A stretch of 64,000 bases of DNA from an uncultured Porphyromonadaceae bacterium (GCA_900548975.1 URMS01000007.1:1-64000); one strand, 5' to 3'. Counted from the first letter of the stretch, positions 51,409 through 60,356 are shown. The notes: a model not told the origin generated them from the letters alone. Numbers and translations: made by a program.

Positions 51409-54063
51409 ATGCAACAACGAATACTTCTACTTCTGGCACTGTTTATCGCTTCTGCACTCTCCGTGAAAACGGCGGCGCAGACGCCGGCCGACACTATCTA
51501 CAACCCGACGGTCCTCTACACCGCCATGCCGCGGACATATGAGATCGCCGGTATCAGTGTGGAGGGCGCGCCAAACTACGAAGACGTACTCATCCTCGGT
51601 TATGCCGGTCTCAAGGTCGGCGACCGCGTCACCATCCCGGGCGATGACATCACCAACGCCGTCAAGCGCCTCATGCGCCAGACTCTCTTCGCCCAGGCCC
51701 GCATAGAGCTCGAGAAAACGGCCGGCGACAAGGCGTGGCTCAAGATAGTGCTCCGCACTCAGCCCCGTATCTCGGCCGTGAACTATCTCGGTGCCAAGAA
51801 AGGCGAGTCGAAGGACCTCCAGGAGCGCCTGCAGCTCGTCAAAGGCAACACCATTACCCGCAATATGGTGAACCGCACAAAAGCCATAGTCGAAAAGTAC
51901 TATAAGGACAAGGGCTTCGGCAATGTGACGGTGAAGGTCAATCTCCGCGAGGACCTCTCCAACGACAACGAGATGTTCGTCGACATCGTTATCGACAAGC
52001 ATCAGAAAGTGAAGGTGCACAAGATCTACGTCGACGGCAACGAAGTGCTTTCCGACCGCGCCATCAAGCGCACCATGAAGAAGACCAACGAGAAAAACGA
52101 TATTCTCAAGCTCTTCAGTCAGAAGAAATTCGTGGAAAACGACTATCACGACGACCTCAACCGGATTCTCGAAAAATATAACGAGAAAGGCTACCGCGAC
52201 GCCAAGATTCTGTCGGACAGCGTGGTGCCCTACAACGATAATACCGTCGACGTATACATCGACCTCGAGGAAGGCAAGCAGTACTTCATCAAAGACATAC
52301 AGTGGGTGGGCAACACCATCTATCCCACCGAAATCCTCGACGCCTATCTCGACATGAAGCCTGGCGACGTGTACAACCAGAAACAGCTCGAAAAGCGACT
52401 CACCACCGACGATGACGCCGTGTCGAGCCTCTACATGGACAAGGGCTACCTCTTCTATCAGCTCGTGCCTATCGAGCGTGAAATCAAGGGCGACTCCATA
52501 TCGCTCGAAATGCGAATGATGGAAGGTCCGCAGGCCCGCATCAACAATGTGACCATCAACGGCAACGACCGCCTCTATGAAAAGGTGATCCGCCGCGAGC
52601 TGCGCGTACGCCCCGGCGCCCTCTTCAGCAAGAGTGACCTCATGCGTTCGCTGCGCGAAATCGCCCAGACCGGTCACTTCAACCCCGAGAACATGGTGCC
52701 CGACATTGTGCCCAACGAAGAAAACGGTACTGTCGACGTGGCGCTCAACCTCGAGTCGAAGGCAAACGACCAGATCGAATTCTCTCTCGGCTGGGGTCAG
52801 ACCGGTATCATCGGCAAGCTGCAGCTCAAATTCACCAACTTCTCGATCAAGAATCTCTTCTATCCGAGCACCTACCGCGGCATCATTCCGCAGGGCGAAG
52901 GACAGACATTCTCTATCAGCGCCCAGACCAATGCCCGCTACTATCAGAGTTACGCCATTTCGTTCCTCGACCCGTGGTTCGGCGGCAAGCGGCCCAACAG
53001 TCTTTCGGTGTCGGCCTACTACAGCCGTCAGACCGGTGTGAACTCCTCGTTCTACAACCGCTCGTGGGCCAACTCATCGATGTGGGGCTATGGCTACGGA
53101 TACTATCCGGGCATGAACAACTACTACAACGACTACTATCAGAGCAGCTACCAGAATTCGCTCGACCCCAACAAGGTACTTCAGATGGTGGGTGTGAACG
53201 TCGGTTTCGGCAAGCGCCTCAAATGGCCCGACGACTGGTTCACTTTCACGGCCGAAATCGGCTACAACTGGTACTACCTCAAGAACTGGGACTACCTCTT
53301 CCTGATGAACAACGGTACCTCGAACTCGCTCACTCTCGGACTCACTCTGGCACGTACGTCGATCGACAACCCCATCTACACCCGCAGCGGTTCGTCGTTT
53401 CAGCTGAGCCTGCAGATGACCCCGCCGGCCTCGCTCTTCGGAAAGAAAGACTGGAAGAAACTGTCTGAAACAAGCCAGGACGCCTCGCTCGAGACCAAAG
53501 TGCGCGACCAGGCCAACAAAGAGCTCTATCGTTGGATCGAATACTGGAAACTGCGCTTCAAGAGCCGCACCTACACTCCGCTGTCGTCCAACCAGCAGTG
53601 GACCCCCGTGCTCATGACACGCTTCGACTTCGGCCTTCTCGGCAGCTACAACAAGTACCTCAAATCGCCGTTCGAGACATTCTATGTCGGCGGCGACGGC
53701 ATGAGCGGCTCCTACACCTACGCTACCGAAACCATAGCCCTGCGCGGCTACGACAACGGCTCGCTCACACCGTGGCGCTCCGAAGGCTATGCCTACACCC
53801 GCATGGGCCTCGAACTCCACTTCCCACTCATGCTCCAGCAGTCAACCACCATCTACGCCCTGGCCTTCCTCGAGGCCGGCAACGCATGGACATCGGTGAG
53901 CCAGTTCAATCCCTTCGAACTCAAGCGTAGCGCCGGTGCCGGTGTGCGTATACAGCTGCCTATGGTGGGTCTGATGGGTATCGACTGGGCCTACGGTTTC
54001 GACCGTGTCTTCGGCGAGCGCGGCGGCAGCCACTTCCACTTCATTCTCGGCCAGGAATTCTAA
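51409..54063 (+). CDS. bamA: Outer-membrane assembly factor BamA
   Basis: 884 residues. Signal peptide about 1-23, five POTRA domains (roughly 40-440; for example EIAGISVEGAPNYEDVLILG, KVKVHKIYVDGNEVLSDRAI, QYFIKDIQWVGNTIYPTEIL), and a C-terminal 16-strand barrel with the lid-loop motif region YVGGDGMSGSYTY and an aromatic end FILGQEF. It inserts outer-membrane proteins. The ATG at 51409 is chosen because it begins a normal signal peptide; a TTG overlapping the uppS stop is also in frame. Confidence 0.95.
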   Translation: MQQRILLLLALFIASALSVKTAAQTPADTIYNPTVLYTAMPRTYEIAGISVEGAPNYEDVLILGYAGLKVGDRVTIPGDDITNAVKRLMRQTLFAQARIELEKTAGDKAWLKIVLRTQPRISAVNYLGAKKGESKDLQERLQLVKGNTITRNMVNRTKAIVEKYYKDKGFGNVTVKVNLREDLSNDNEMFVDIVIDKHQKVKVHKIYVDGNEVLSDRAIKRTMKKTNEKNDILKLFSQKKFVENDYHDDLNRILEKYNEKGYRDAKILSDSVVPYNDNTVDVYIDLEEGKQYFIKDIQWVGNTIYPTEILDAYLDMKPGDVYNQKQLEKRLTTDDDAVSSLYMDKGYLFYQLVPIEREIKGDSISLEMRMMEGPQARINNVTINGNDRLYEKVIRRELRVRPGALFSKSDLMRSLREIAQTGHFNPENMVPDIVPNEENGTVDVALNLESKANDQIEFSLGWGQTGIIGKLQLKFTNFSIKNLFYPSTYRGIIPQGEGQTFSISAQTNARYYQSYAISFLDPWFGGKRPNSLSVSAYYSRQTGVNSSFYNRSWANSSMWGYGYGYYPGMNNYYNDYYQSSYQNSLDPNKVLQMVGVNVGFGKRLKWPDDWFTFTAEIGYNWYYLKNWDYLFLMNNGTSNSLTLGLTLARTSIDNPIYTRSGSSFQLSLQMTPPASLFGKKDWKKLSETSQDASLETKVRDQANKELYRWIEYWKLRFKSRTYTPLSSNQQWTPVLMTRFDFGLLGSYNKYLKSPFETFYVGGDGMSGSYTYATETIALRGYDNGSLTPWRSEGYAYTRMGLELHFPLMLQQSTTIYALAFLEAGNAWTSVSQFNPFELKRSAGAGVRIQLPMVGLMGIDWAYGFDRVFGERGGSHFHFILGQEF

Positions 54064-54140
54064 TGCAGAGGTTCGTCGAATAAACCTTTTAAGTTCTCGC
54101 GTGTCTATATAAGTATAAAAACTCTCAATCCCTCTTATAT

Positions 54141-54656
54141 ATGAAGAAGATAGCCCTCCTGCTCCTTATCGCGGCAGCTTCGGCCCTCGCCGCCTCGGCT
54201 CAGAAATTCGCTCTGGTCGACATGGAGTACATTTTTAAGAACGTGCCGGCCTACGAAATGGCCAACGAACAGCTCAACCAGCTCTCGCAGCGCTGGCAGA
54301 AAGAAGTCGAGGCTGTCGGCAAGGAAGCCGAGACCATGTATCAGAATTATCTCTCCGACAAGGTGTTCCTTACCGAAGAACAGGTGAAGAAACGCGAGGA
54401 AGAAATCGTGGCCAAGGAGAAGGCTGCAACCGAGCTCCGCTACAAATACTTCGGTCCCGAAGGCGAGCTCTATCAGAAACGTCAGACGCTTCTGAAGCCT
54501 ATACAGGACGATGTGTACAACGCCGTGAAGAAAGTGGCCGAGGAACGCGGCTACCAGACCATCTTCGACCGCGCTTCGTCGTCCGACATCATCTATGCCT
54601 CGCCCCGTATCGACGTGAGCAACGAGGTCCTCGCCAAATTGGGATATTCAAATTAA
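54141..54656 (+). CDS. OmpH/Skp-family periplasmic chaperone, first copy
   Basis: 171 residues: signal peptide about 1-20 (ending ASAQ), a short strand FALVDMEYIFKNVPAYEMA and a long charged coiled coil (about 40-125), then IQDDVYNAVKKVAEERGY. Skp-type trimers carry unfolded outer-membrane proteins to BamA, consistent with its position after bamA. A second, shorter paralog follows. Confidence 0.9.
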   Translation: MKKIALLLLIAAASALAASAQKFALVDMEYIFKNVPAYEMANEQLNQLSQRWQKEVEAVGKEAETMYQNYLSDKVFLTEEQVKKREEEIVAKEKAATELRYKYFGPEGELYQKRQTLLKPIQDDVYNAVKKVAEERGYQTIFDRASSSDIIYASPRIDVSNEVLAKLGYSN

Positions 54657-54662
54657 ATTCCC

Positions 54663-54670
54663 TATCTTTG
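54663..54670 (+). promoter_or_regulatory. -7 promoter box of the second OmpH gene
   Basis: TATCTTTG followed by CA, just after the first OmpH stop; a possible -33 TTG lies about 21 bases upstream inside that gene. It would allow independent expression of the second chaperone. Confidence 0.6.
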
Positions 54671-54712
54671 CAATCAACTAAGATAAAACAAACTAAAACC
54701 ATATAATTTAAT

Positions 54713-55213
54713 ATGTTCAAGAAAATCCTTCTCGCCGTAGCAGTGGCTCTGCCGCTGAGTGCTATGGCACAGAAATTCGGCACTGTAGATATTGAATCGG
54801 TATTCGACGCCATGCCCGAAACAGCCGCTATGACCACTCAGCTTCAGGAAACCTCCAAGAAGTATGAGGATGAATATGCCAAGCTCCAGGAAGAGGTCAA
54901 CAAACTCTATGCCGAGTTCCAGTCCATACAGAACGACACCAACACTCCCGAATCCATCAAGGAACGTCGTCTTCAGGAAGTACAGGACCGCTACGCCAAG
55001 GTACAGCAGTTCCGCGAAACCGCTCAGCAGGATCTCGCTCGCCTCGAGCAGCAGCTTTCCGCTCCTATCCAGCAGAAGCTCATGGATGCCATCAAGACCG
55101 TGGGCGCCGAAGGCTCCTTCACATTCATCATGCCCGCCGGCGGCACTCTGCTTTACTCCGGTTCCGACGTTGTCGATGTAACCCCCCAGGTCCGCACCAA
55201 GCTCGGCATCTGA
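54713..55213 (+). CDS. OmpH/Skp-family periplasmic chaperone, second copy
   Basis: 166 residues with signal peptide about 1-19 (LSAMAQ) and the same fold as its upstream neighbour: KFGTVDIESVFDAMPETAAM, a coiled-coil stretch rich in Glu/Lys/Gln, and LMDAIKTVGAEGSFTFIMPA. It has its own promoter and ends in a strong terminator. Two tandem Skp genes after bamA are common in Bacteroidetes. Confidence 0.9.
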   Translation: MFKKILLAVAVALPLSAMAQKFGTVDIESVFDAMPETAAMTTQLQETSKKYEDEYAKLQEEVNKLYAEFQSIQNDTNTPESIKERRLQEVQDRYAKVQQFRETAQQDLARLEQQLSAPIQQKLMDAIKTVGAEGSFTFIMPAGGTLLYSGSDVVDVTPQVRTKLGI

Positions 55214-55238
55214 TAGTATAGCATAATAATCTCAAAAA

Positions 55239-55292
55239 ACAGCAGCGTAGCTGCGGACCGGGTTGCCGGAACCGCAGCTACGCTGCTGTTTA
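55239..55292 (+). terminator. Strong intrinsic terminator after the OmpH genes
   Basis: An 18-base perfect stem (55239-55256 with 55272-55289, starting ACAGCAGCGTAGC) with a 15-base loop, preceded by AAAAA and followed by TTTATAT. It may also work for the convergent toxin gene on the minus strand. Confidence 0.9.
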
Positions 55293-55311
55293 TATGGGTC
55301 TAAAAGATATA

Positions 55312-55644
55312 TCAGTAATCGAACATTTCTTTCAGAATCTCCGAAACGGCATGTTTTTCGGCTTCGGAAATCTCTCCTATCGGGGCCGATAATCTCGATT
55401 TGTCGACAGTCTTCAGTTGGTCGAGAGCCGCATAACTGTCATTGTCGAGACCGCTTTGGGGAGTGGCTTTTATCAAAATTCTGGTCGGCAGACCTCTTTG
55501 GGCCGAGGTAAGAGGTACTATGATTACAGTTTTGAGATATAAATTTATCTCGTCGGGAGATACAATCAGGCATGGTCTTGTTTTCTTCATCTCGGCTCCC
55601 ACTGTCGGATCGAGATTGACCACATGCAGTTGAAATTTTTTCAT
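55312..55644 (-). CDS. MazF/PemK-family toxin
   Basis: 110 residues, an SH3-like endoribonuclease toxin: VVNLDPTVGAEMKKTRPCLI near the N-terminus, VIIVPLTSAQRGLPTRI in the centre and LDQLKTVDKSRL near residue 75-86 match the MazF family. It lies seven bases after the antitoxin gene on the same strand. It should cleave mRNA when the antitoxin is degraded. Confidence 0.9.
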   Translation of the reverse strand: MKKFQLHVVNLDPTVGAEMKKTRPCLIVSPDEINLYLKTVIIVPLTSAQRGLPTRILIKATPQSGLDNDSYAALDQLKTVDKSRLSAPIGEISEAEKHAVSEILKEMFDY

Positions 55645-55651
55645 ATTATTA

Positions 55652-55897
55652 TCACATCAGTTCCATTGCTTCGGTATCGAGATAGTCGGGTAAAAGACTC
55701 TCTTCTTCTCCCTGTGCATATTTTGCGAATGCTTCCGCCCAACCTGCGCGCATCGCTTTGGGCTTTGAGATGATGATACGGTTGTCCGAGAACTCGATGT
55801 TAACAGGCGAGCCTTTGGTAAAGCCGCCCTCCGCAGCGATATACCGCGGAATTATGACTCCGACCGATGTGCCGACTTGAGAAACCTTTGTGAGCAT
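55652..55897 (-). CDS. MazE/AbrB-like antitoxin
   Basis: 81 residues with an N-terminal swapped-hairpin DNA-binding domain (QVGTSVGVIIPRYIAAEGGF, then VNIEFSDNRIIISKP) and an acidic C-terminus (GEEESLLPDYLDTEAMELM) that would neutralise the toxin. Order antitoxin then toxin is typical; such pairs autorepress their promoter. Confidence 0.88.
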   Translation of the reverse strand: MLTKVSQVGTSVGVIIPRYIAAEGGFTKGSPVNIEFSDNRIIISKPKAMRAGWAEAFAKYAQGEEESLLPDYLDTEAMELM

Positions 55898-55928
55898 AAT
55901 TCTCTATCCTTTTTTCTGATTAACGATA

Positions 55929-55936
55929 CAAAGGTA
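55929..55936 (-). promoter_or_regulatory. -7 promoter box of the toxin-antitoxin pair
   Basis: On the minus strand TACCTTTG, about 30 bases before the antitoxin start; fits TAnnTTTG. No clear -33 box. Confidence 0.55.
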
Positions 55937-55999
55937 GGCAAAGTTTTCCGGAATAACAATAATATAATAATGAAATTATAATAATATTGTTGGTGTGTT

Positions 56000-57175
56000 T
56001 TATCGGCGCGTTGGGAAGAGGCGGGCGACGATCTGGGCGATGGCGCCGTCGCCGGTGATGTTGCAGGCGGTGCCGAAGCTGTCCATGGCTATGTATAGGG
56101 CTATCATCATGGCGTTGTCGGCATCGGTGAAGCCGAGTATCGACGACAGGGGTCCGAGCGATGCCATGATGGCGCCGCCGGGGACGCCCGGAGCGGCTAT
56201 GATGGTGATGGCGAGCATGGCTATGAAGCCGGCAAACATGCCGAAGTCGTAGGGCATGCCGTGGAGTATCATCAGGGCCAGCGCGCACGACACTATCTTG
56301 AGGGTCGAGCCCGACATGTGGATGGTGGCGCAGAGAGGCACCGTGAAGCCGGCGACATCGCGGTCCACACCCATGGCAACGGTACGCTCGAGGGTCACCG
56401 GAATGGTCGCGGCCGACGACTGTGTGCCCAGGGCGGTGAAGTAGGCCGGCATCATGGTCCACAGGCATTTGAAGGGGTTCTTGCGCGAGAACAGCGACGC
56501 TATGCAGTACTGAAGCACCAGCACGCCCACATGGAGGCAGAATATCACCACGATTATCTTAACGAAGGTGAGCAGTATGGGCCCGACTTTGCCGCCCATG
56601 GTCATGTCCATGAATATGCCGAAGATGTAGAGCGGCAACAGGGGGATTATGGCCTTGTCGATAACCAGGCGGATGATGTCGCGGAAACCGTCGAGACCCT
56701 TTTTCAGCGCCTGGGTTGACGGAAGCATGGCACAGCCGAAGCCGAGCACGAATGCGAGCACAAGGGCTGTGGTGACGCTCATGAGCGGCGGCACTTCCAC
56801 GGTGAAGAATGGCGCAGGCGAGACGCCGGCGGTGCTCGCGGCGGCGATATAGCTGTCGGGCTGTATCATCGACGGAAAGAATGTAACCGAGGTCAGATAA
56901 GCGAGTGCGCCCGAGCCGAAGGTCATGGCATATGCTATGGCTACGGTGGCCAGGAGCATGGCGCCCGCACGGCGGCCGATGTCGGCGATGGCCGGAGCCA
57001 CGAAGCCCACTATGAGCAGCGGGATCACGAAGCCGAGAAACGAGGAAAACAGGGTGTTGAAGGTGGCGAAGCAGCGAGCCGCCCACATGGGCAGCACCAT
57101 GCCTGCGCCTATGCCGAGGGCTATGGCGGCAGCCACACGCGGCAGCAGGCCGATATGTTTAAGAGGGTGTTTCAT
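56000..57175 (-). CDS. Dicarboxylate/amino-acid:cation symporter (SstT-like)
   Basis: 391 residues, about eight membrane helices with two re-entrant loops, of the glutamate/serine sodium symporter family. Signatures: the Ser-rich hairpin LGTQSSAATIPVTLE, the transport helix IHMSGSTLKI, and the second hairpin AAPGVPGGAIMAS with the later DSFGTACNITGDG. The ATG at 57175 (MKHPLKHIG) is used; upstream in-frame codons belong to the inverted repeat region. Substrate (serine, threonine or dicarboxylate) cannot be told from sequence alone. The start codon lies inside one arm of an inverted repeat whose other arm is at 57467-57500. Confidence 0.9.
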   Translation of the reverse strand: MKHPLKHIGLLPRVAAAIALGIGAGMVLPMWAARCFATFNTLFSSFLGFVIPLLIVGFVAPAIADIGRRAGAMLLATVAIAYAMTFGSGALAYLTSVTFFPSMIQPDSYIAAASTAGVSPAPFFTVEVPPLMSVTTALVLAFVLGFGCAMLPSTQALKKGLDGFRDIIRLVIDKAIIPLLPLYIFGIFMDMTMGGKVGPILLTFVKIIVVIFCLHVGVLVLQYCIASLFSRKNPFKCLWTMMPAYFTALGTQSSAATIPVTLERTVAMGVDRDVAGFTVPLCATIHMSGSTLKIVSCALALMILHGMPYDFGMFAGFIAMLAITIIAAPGVPGGAIMASLGPLSSILGFTDADNAMMIALYIAMDSFGTACNITGDGAIAQIVARLFPTRR

Positions 57176-57500
57176 AATATCTGTTAAACTCCAGATTGGT
57201 GTATTTTTGCTTAAATTGCACATTATGAAGAGGGAGCATAGCGGTGGCTATGTGACCGATGAATGATGGGCAAGTTAACAAAAAGACGCCAAACCGGTGC
57301 TAATGTTAAATAGACGCCCGCTTTCAGGTTTAATCAGAATATCTGCCATGCAGGTATCAAAGGCTTCGCCTCCAAAAATTCAGAGTGTCTTTATATCTTC
57401 GTCTCAGTCACATAGCCTCCGCTATGCTCCTTCGACTCAGATATAAATCCATCTCAGACTTTTTGGTCTGGAGTTTAACAGATATTATGAAATACCCTCT
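57162..57500. repeat. Inverted repeats framing the symporter-tatC intergenic region
   Basis: Arms of 34 bases (57162-57195 and 57467-57500) match with one difference; the core reads TTTCATAATATCTGTTAAAC. A second inverted block of 27 bases with two differences follows at equal distance in both arms (57233-57259 and 57404-57430; contains GGAGCATAGCGG and the hairpin CATAGC/GCTATG). The 36-37 bases between blocks differ completely and on the left carry a plus-strand TATTTTTG (57202-57209). The left arm contains the symporter start codon and the right arm touches the tatC stop. No gene is seen in the 323-base gap. Confidence 0.85.
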
Positions 57501-58281
57501 AATCTTCATGGTTGTCGGGGGTGCCTGCGGGCACCAGGCGTGCGCTGCCTTCCCACAGGGCGTAGATAGGTATGAATACTAAGAATAAGGTGAAGGGGTC
57601 GCCGGTGGGCGTTATCAGGGCGGCGACTATCAGCAGCACTACGATGGCATGGCGCCGGTAGCGGCTGAAGAAGCCTCGGGTGAGCAGTCCCATCTTGCCG
57701 AGAATCCATGCAAGCAGCGGCAACTCGAACACGGCTCCCATCATCAGCAGGATGGTGAAGAAATTGTCCATGTAGGAATCGAGCGACACTACCGGGCGTA
57801 TGGCCTCGCTGAGCCGGTATTCGCCCAGAAAGCGCACGGCAAGCGGAAAGACCAGGAAATAGCCCACTGCCATGCCCAGATAGAACATGATGTTGCCGAA
57901 GATAAAAGCGCCTGTGATGCCGCGCTTTTCGTGCTCGTAGAGGCCGGGCGACACAAAGCCCCACAGCAGATAGAGAATGACGGGGAATGCCACCACGAAT
58001 GCCACCCAGCACGAGGCCGACATGTGGACGAAAAACTGAGAGGCAAGCTCCAGGCTCACCACATCGAGCGAGAACGACGATGTGTCGGTGCCGGCGATGG
58101 TGTCGAAGAGGCGGTATGTCACGAAGTCGGGATGGCACGGGGCCATAATGATGTTGCCGAAAATCCAGGGCATACCCATGAAAGCGGCGATGCCGAGCAC
58201 CGCCACCACTATAAAGATGCGGAACAGCACCCCGCGCAGGGCGTCGAGGTGGTCCCAGAATGTCATTTCGGCCTGGGCCAT
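57499..58281 (-). CDS. tatC: Twin-arginine translocase subunit TatC
   Basis: 260 residues with six membrane helices, the receptor for twin-arginine signal peptides. Recognised by FWDHLDALRGVLFRIFIVV at the N-terminus, the SPGLYEHEKRGITGAF loop (family FxxPGLxxxEr) and NFFTILLMMGAVFELPLLA. It abuts tatA directly, with no intergenic base. Confidence 0.95.
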   Translation of the reverse strand: MAQAEMTFWDHLDALRGVLFRIFIVVAVLGIAAFMGMPWIFGNIIMAPCHPDFVTYRLFDTIAGTDTSSFSLDVVSLELASQFFVHMSASCWVAFVVAFPVILYLLWGFVSPGLYEHEKRGITGAFIFGNIMFYLGMAVGYFLVFPLAVRFLGEYRLSEAIRPVVSLDSYMDNFFTILLMMGAVFELPLLAWILGKMGLLTRGFFSRYRRHAIVVLLIVAALITPTGDPFTLFLVFIPIYALWEGSARLVPAGTPDNHED

Positions 58282-58521
58282 TCAGCTACGGTCCTTGTCG
58301 CGGCCGGCGGGTTTGTCGTCATCGTCGTCGAGGGGCCGGTTGAGCTCTTCCTGAGCCTCGCGCATGCCTTTTTTGAAGGAATGCACGCCTTTGCCGAGTC
58401 CGCGCATCAGTTCTGGTATCTTCTTGCCGCCGAAGAGCAGCAGAATTACCAACAGTATAATAATCCATTCCCATCCGCGCAGGTTGCCGAGGAAAAGGGG
58501 GATAAAAAGCAATGTGTTCAT
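58282..58521 (-). CDS. tatA: Twin-arginine translocase subunit TatA
   Basis: 79 residues: short periplasmic N-terminus, one membrane helix (GWEWIIILLVILLLFGGKKI) with the FGxxKIPEL hinge, amphipathic helix (GLGKGVHSFKKGMREAQEEL) and a charged tail. It forms the Tat pore with TatC, encoded next on the same strand. Confidence 0.94.
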   Translation of the reverse strand: MNTLLFIPLFLGNLRGWEWIIILLVILLLFGGKKIPELMRGLGKGVHSFKKGMREAQEELNRPLDDDDDKPAGRDKDRS

Positions 58522-58573
58522 GACGGTGTGTGTATTGTAAGCGTAAAGTTAGTGATAATTCGGCGAAAATTCA

Positions 58574-58581
58574 TAACTTTG
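58574..58581 (+). promoter_or_regulatory. -7 promoter box of fabD
   Basis: TAACTTTG followed by CGC, 36 bases before the fabD ATG, in the gap between divergent tatA and fabD. Confidence 0.65.
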
Positions 58582-58616
58582 CGCTGTTTTTAAGGTAATT
58601 TATAAACCAATCCGAA

Positions 58617-59495
58617 ATGAAAGCATATGTATTCCCGGGTCAGGGCGCACAGTTTGTCGGCATGGGCAAGGAGCTCTACGACAACAACGCCGAGGCTCGT
58701 GCTCTCTTTGAGAAAGCTAACGAAATTCTTGGTTTCAACATAACCGATCTCATGTTTGCCGGTACGGACGAGGATCTGCGTAAGACCGCCGTCACACAGC
58801 CCGCTATCTTCATCCACAGCGTGCTGCTGGCCAAGAGCCTCGGCGACGAATTCCGTCCCGATATGGTTGCCGGTCACTCGCTGGGCGAATTCTCGGCTCT
58901 GGTAGCCGCCGGCGCACTCAGCTTCGAGGACGGTCTCCGTTTGGTAAGCGCCCGCGCACAGGCCATGCAGAAGGCATGCGAGATCAAGGAATCGACCATG
59001 GCCGCTGTTCTCGCCCTCCCCGACGAGAAGGTCGAGGAAGTATGTGCCGGTATCGAAGGCGTGGTAGTCTGCGCCAACTACAACTGCCCCGGTCAGATCG
59101 TGATTTCGGGTGAGGTTCCCGCCGTAGACGCCGCCTGCGAAGCCCTCAAGGCCGCCGGTGCTAAGCGCGCTCTCCGTCTGAAGGTGGGCGGCGCTTTCCA
59201 CTCGCCCTGCATGGAGCCCGCACGCGCCGAACTCGCTGCTGCCATCGAGGCCACGGAGTTCCATGTGCCCGTATGCCCCGTATACCAGAATGTCGACGCT
59301 CTTCCCCACACCGATCCTGTAGAAATCAAGGCTAACCTTGTGGCTCAGCTCACCGCTCCGGTACGCTGGACACAGACCGTCCGCAACATGATCGCCGACG
59401 GTGCCACCGAGTTCGTAGAGCTCGGCCCGGGCAAGGTGCTCCAGGGTCTCGTGTCGAAGATCGATCCCTCGGTAGCCGTTTCCGGCCTCCAGTAA
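58617..59495 (+). CDS. fabD: Malonyl-CoA:ACP transacylase
   Basis: Loads malonyl groups on acyl carrier protein for fatty acid synthesis, 292 residues. Motifs: FPGQGAQFVGMG, nucleophile elbow AGHSLGEFSALVAAG (Ser near 88), catalytic His in VGGAFHSPCM (near 202) and the oxyanion-side Gln in VTQPAIF. A stand-alone gene with its own promoter and a long hairpin downstream. Confidence 0.96.
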   Translation: MKAYVFPGQGAQFVGMGKELYDNNAEARALFEKANEILGFNITDLMFAGTDEDLRKTAVTQPAIFIHSVLLAKSLGDEFRPDMVAGHSLGEFSALVAAGALSFEDGLRLVSARAQAMQKACEIKESTMAAVLALPDEKVEEVCAGIEGVVVCANYNCPGQIVISGEVPAVDAACEALKAAGAKRALRLKVGGAFHSPCMEPARAELAAAIEATEFHVPVCPVYQNVDALPHTDPVEIKANLVAQLTAPVRWTQTVRNMIADGATEFVELGPGKVLQGLVSKIDPSVAVSGLQ

Positions 59496-59514
59496 GCTTT
59501 TTAGGCTGACAAGA

Positions 59515-59555
59515 AATCAGACAGGCAGACCTCTCCGAGGTCTGCCTGTCTGATT
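59515..59555. terminator. 19-bp perfect hairpin between convergent genes
   Basis: 59515-59533 pairs perfectly with 59537-59555 around the triloop TCC (stem AATCAGACAGGCAGACCTC). There is no strong T-tract on the plus strand. It probably helps end transcription from fabD and from the opposing SDR gene. Confidence 0.6.
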
Positions 59556-59568
59556 GTGGGGGGAGTGG

Positions 59569-59608
59569 TAGCTAAAATAGCTAAATTAGCTATAGTAGCT
59601 ATCTTAGC
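59569..59608. repeat. 9-base tandem repeat TAGCTANNN
   Basis: TAGCTAAAA, TAGCTAAAT, TAGCTATAG, TAGCTATCT and a final TAGC in exact register: four and a half units, each carrying a TAGCTA palindrome, lying just after the SDR gene on the minus strand. Confidence 0.85.
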
Positions 59609-59615
59609 CGGAGAG

Positions 59616-60356
59616 TCATTCCCGGGTGAGCTCGATGCGGCGCCAGAGGCTGTCGGGGACCATGCGCCACAGCGCTGTCACCACGGCCCAACGCGAGTCG
59701 ATATAGGCTATGCGCTTGCCGCGGAGCATGGCTTTTTCGAGGCGGGGCGCCACATAGTCCACGCTCATCTCCATGGGGTAGTTCTTGTGCGCGCCCAGCA
59801 GCGGTGTGTCGACAAAGCCCGGGCGTATGTCGGTGATGCTCACATTGACGTGCTGCTGGTGAGCCAGCTGGTCGATGGCCTGGAGGAATGTCCACTGGTA
59901 GCGCTTCGATGCCGAGTAGGTAGCCGATACACCGATGCCTTTCATGCCTGCCACCGATGTTATGGCGGCAATGTGGCCGCGGTGCAGGTTGGCGGTGTCG
60001 CGGTAGTACTTGTAGGCGGCGGTGATTATTTTGGAGAAGCCTTTCACGTTCACGTCGATGGTCTCGTTGTCGCGGGCATCGTCGAGGCCGGGGTTGTACC
60101 ATCCGCATCCGGCGGCGTAGAGCAGATAGTCCATGCCGTCGATAAGCTCGATGAGGCTGTAGAATTTGTCGACGGCATCGGGAGCGGCCACGTCGAATGC
60201 CATGTATTCAACCCGGTCGGGGTAGAGGTCCTTGATGGCTTTGAGTTTGTCTTCGCGGCGTGCGGCGATGCCCACACGCCATCCCAGGCGTGCGAAGTCG
60301 GTGGCCACGCGCATGCCCATGCCCGACGAGGCGCCTATTATTATAATTTTCTTCAT
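59616..60356 (-). CDS. Short-chain dehydrogenase/reductase
   Basis: 246 residues, classical SDR: cofactor motif GASSGMG (8-14), AAGCG (81-85), and the catalytic set S134, Y147 and K151 (YSASK). The arginines after the first strand (ARRED) hint at NADP(H). It has a C-terminal amphipathic stretch. It is the last gene of a minus-strand run with DUF6048, DUF6452 and nitroreductase genes. Substrate unknown. Confidence 0.9.
   Translation of the reverse strand: MKKIIIIGASSGMGMRVATDFARLGWRVGIAARREDKLKAIKDLYPDRVEYMAFDVAAPDAVDKFYSLIELIDGMDYLLYAAGCGWYNPGLDDARDNETIDVNVKGFSKIITAAYKYYRDTANLHRGHIAAITSVAGMKGIGVSATYSASKRYQWTFLQAIDQLAHQQHVNVSITDIRPGFVDTPLLGAHKNYPMEMSVDYVAPRLEKAMLRGKRIAYIDSRWAVVTALWRMVPDSLWRRIELTRE

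Noticed and set aside
57385..57582. 65-codon plus-strand open frame in the symporter-tatC gap
   Set aside because: Made of the inverted repeat arm plus antisense of tatC; the ATG inside the right arm (57487) mirrors the symporter start rather than starting a gene.
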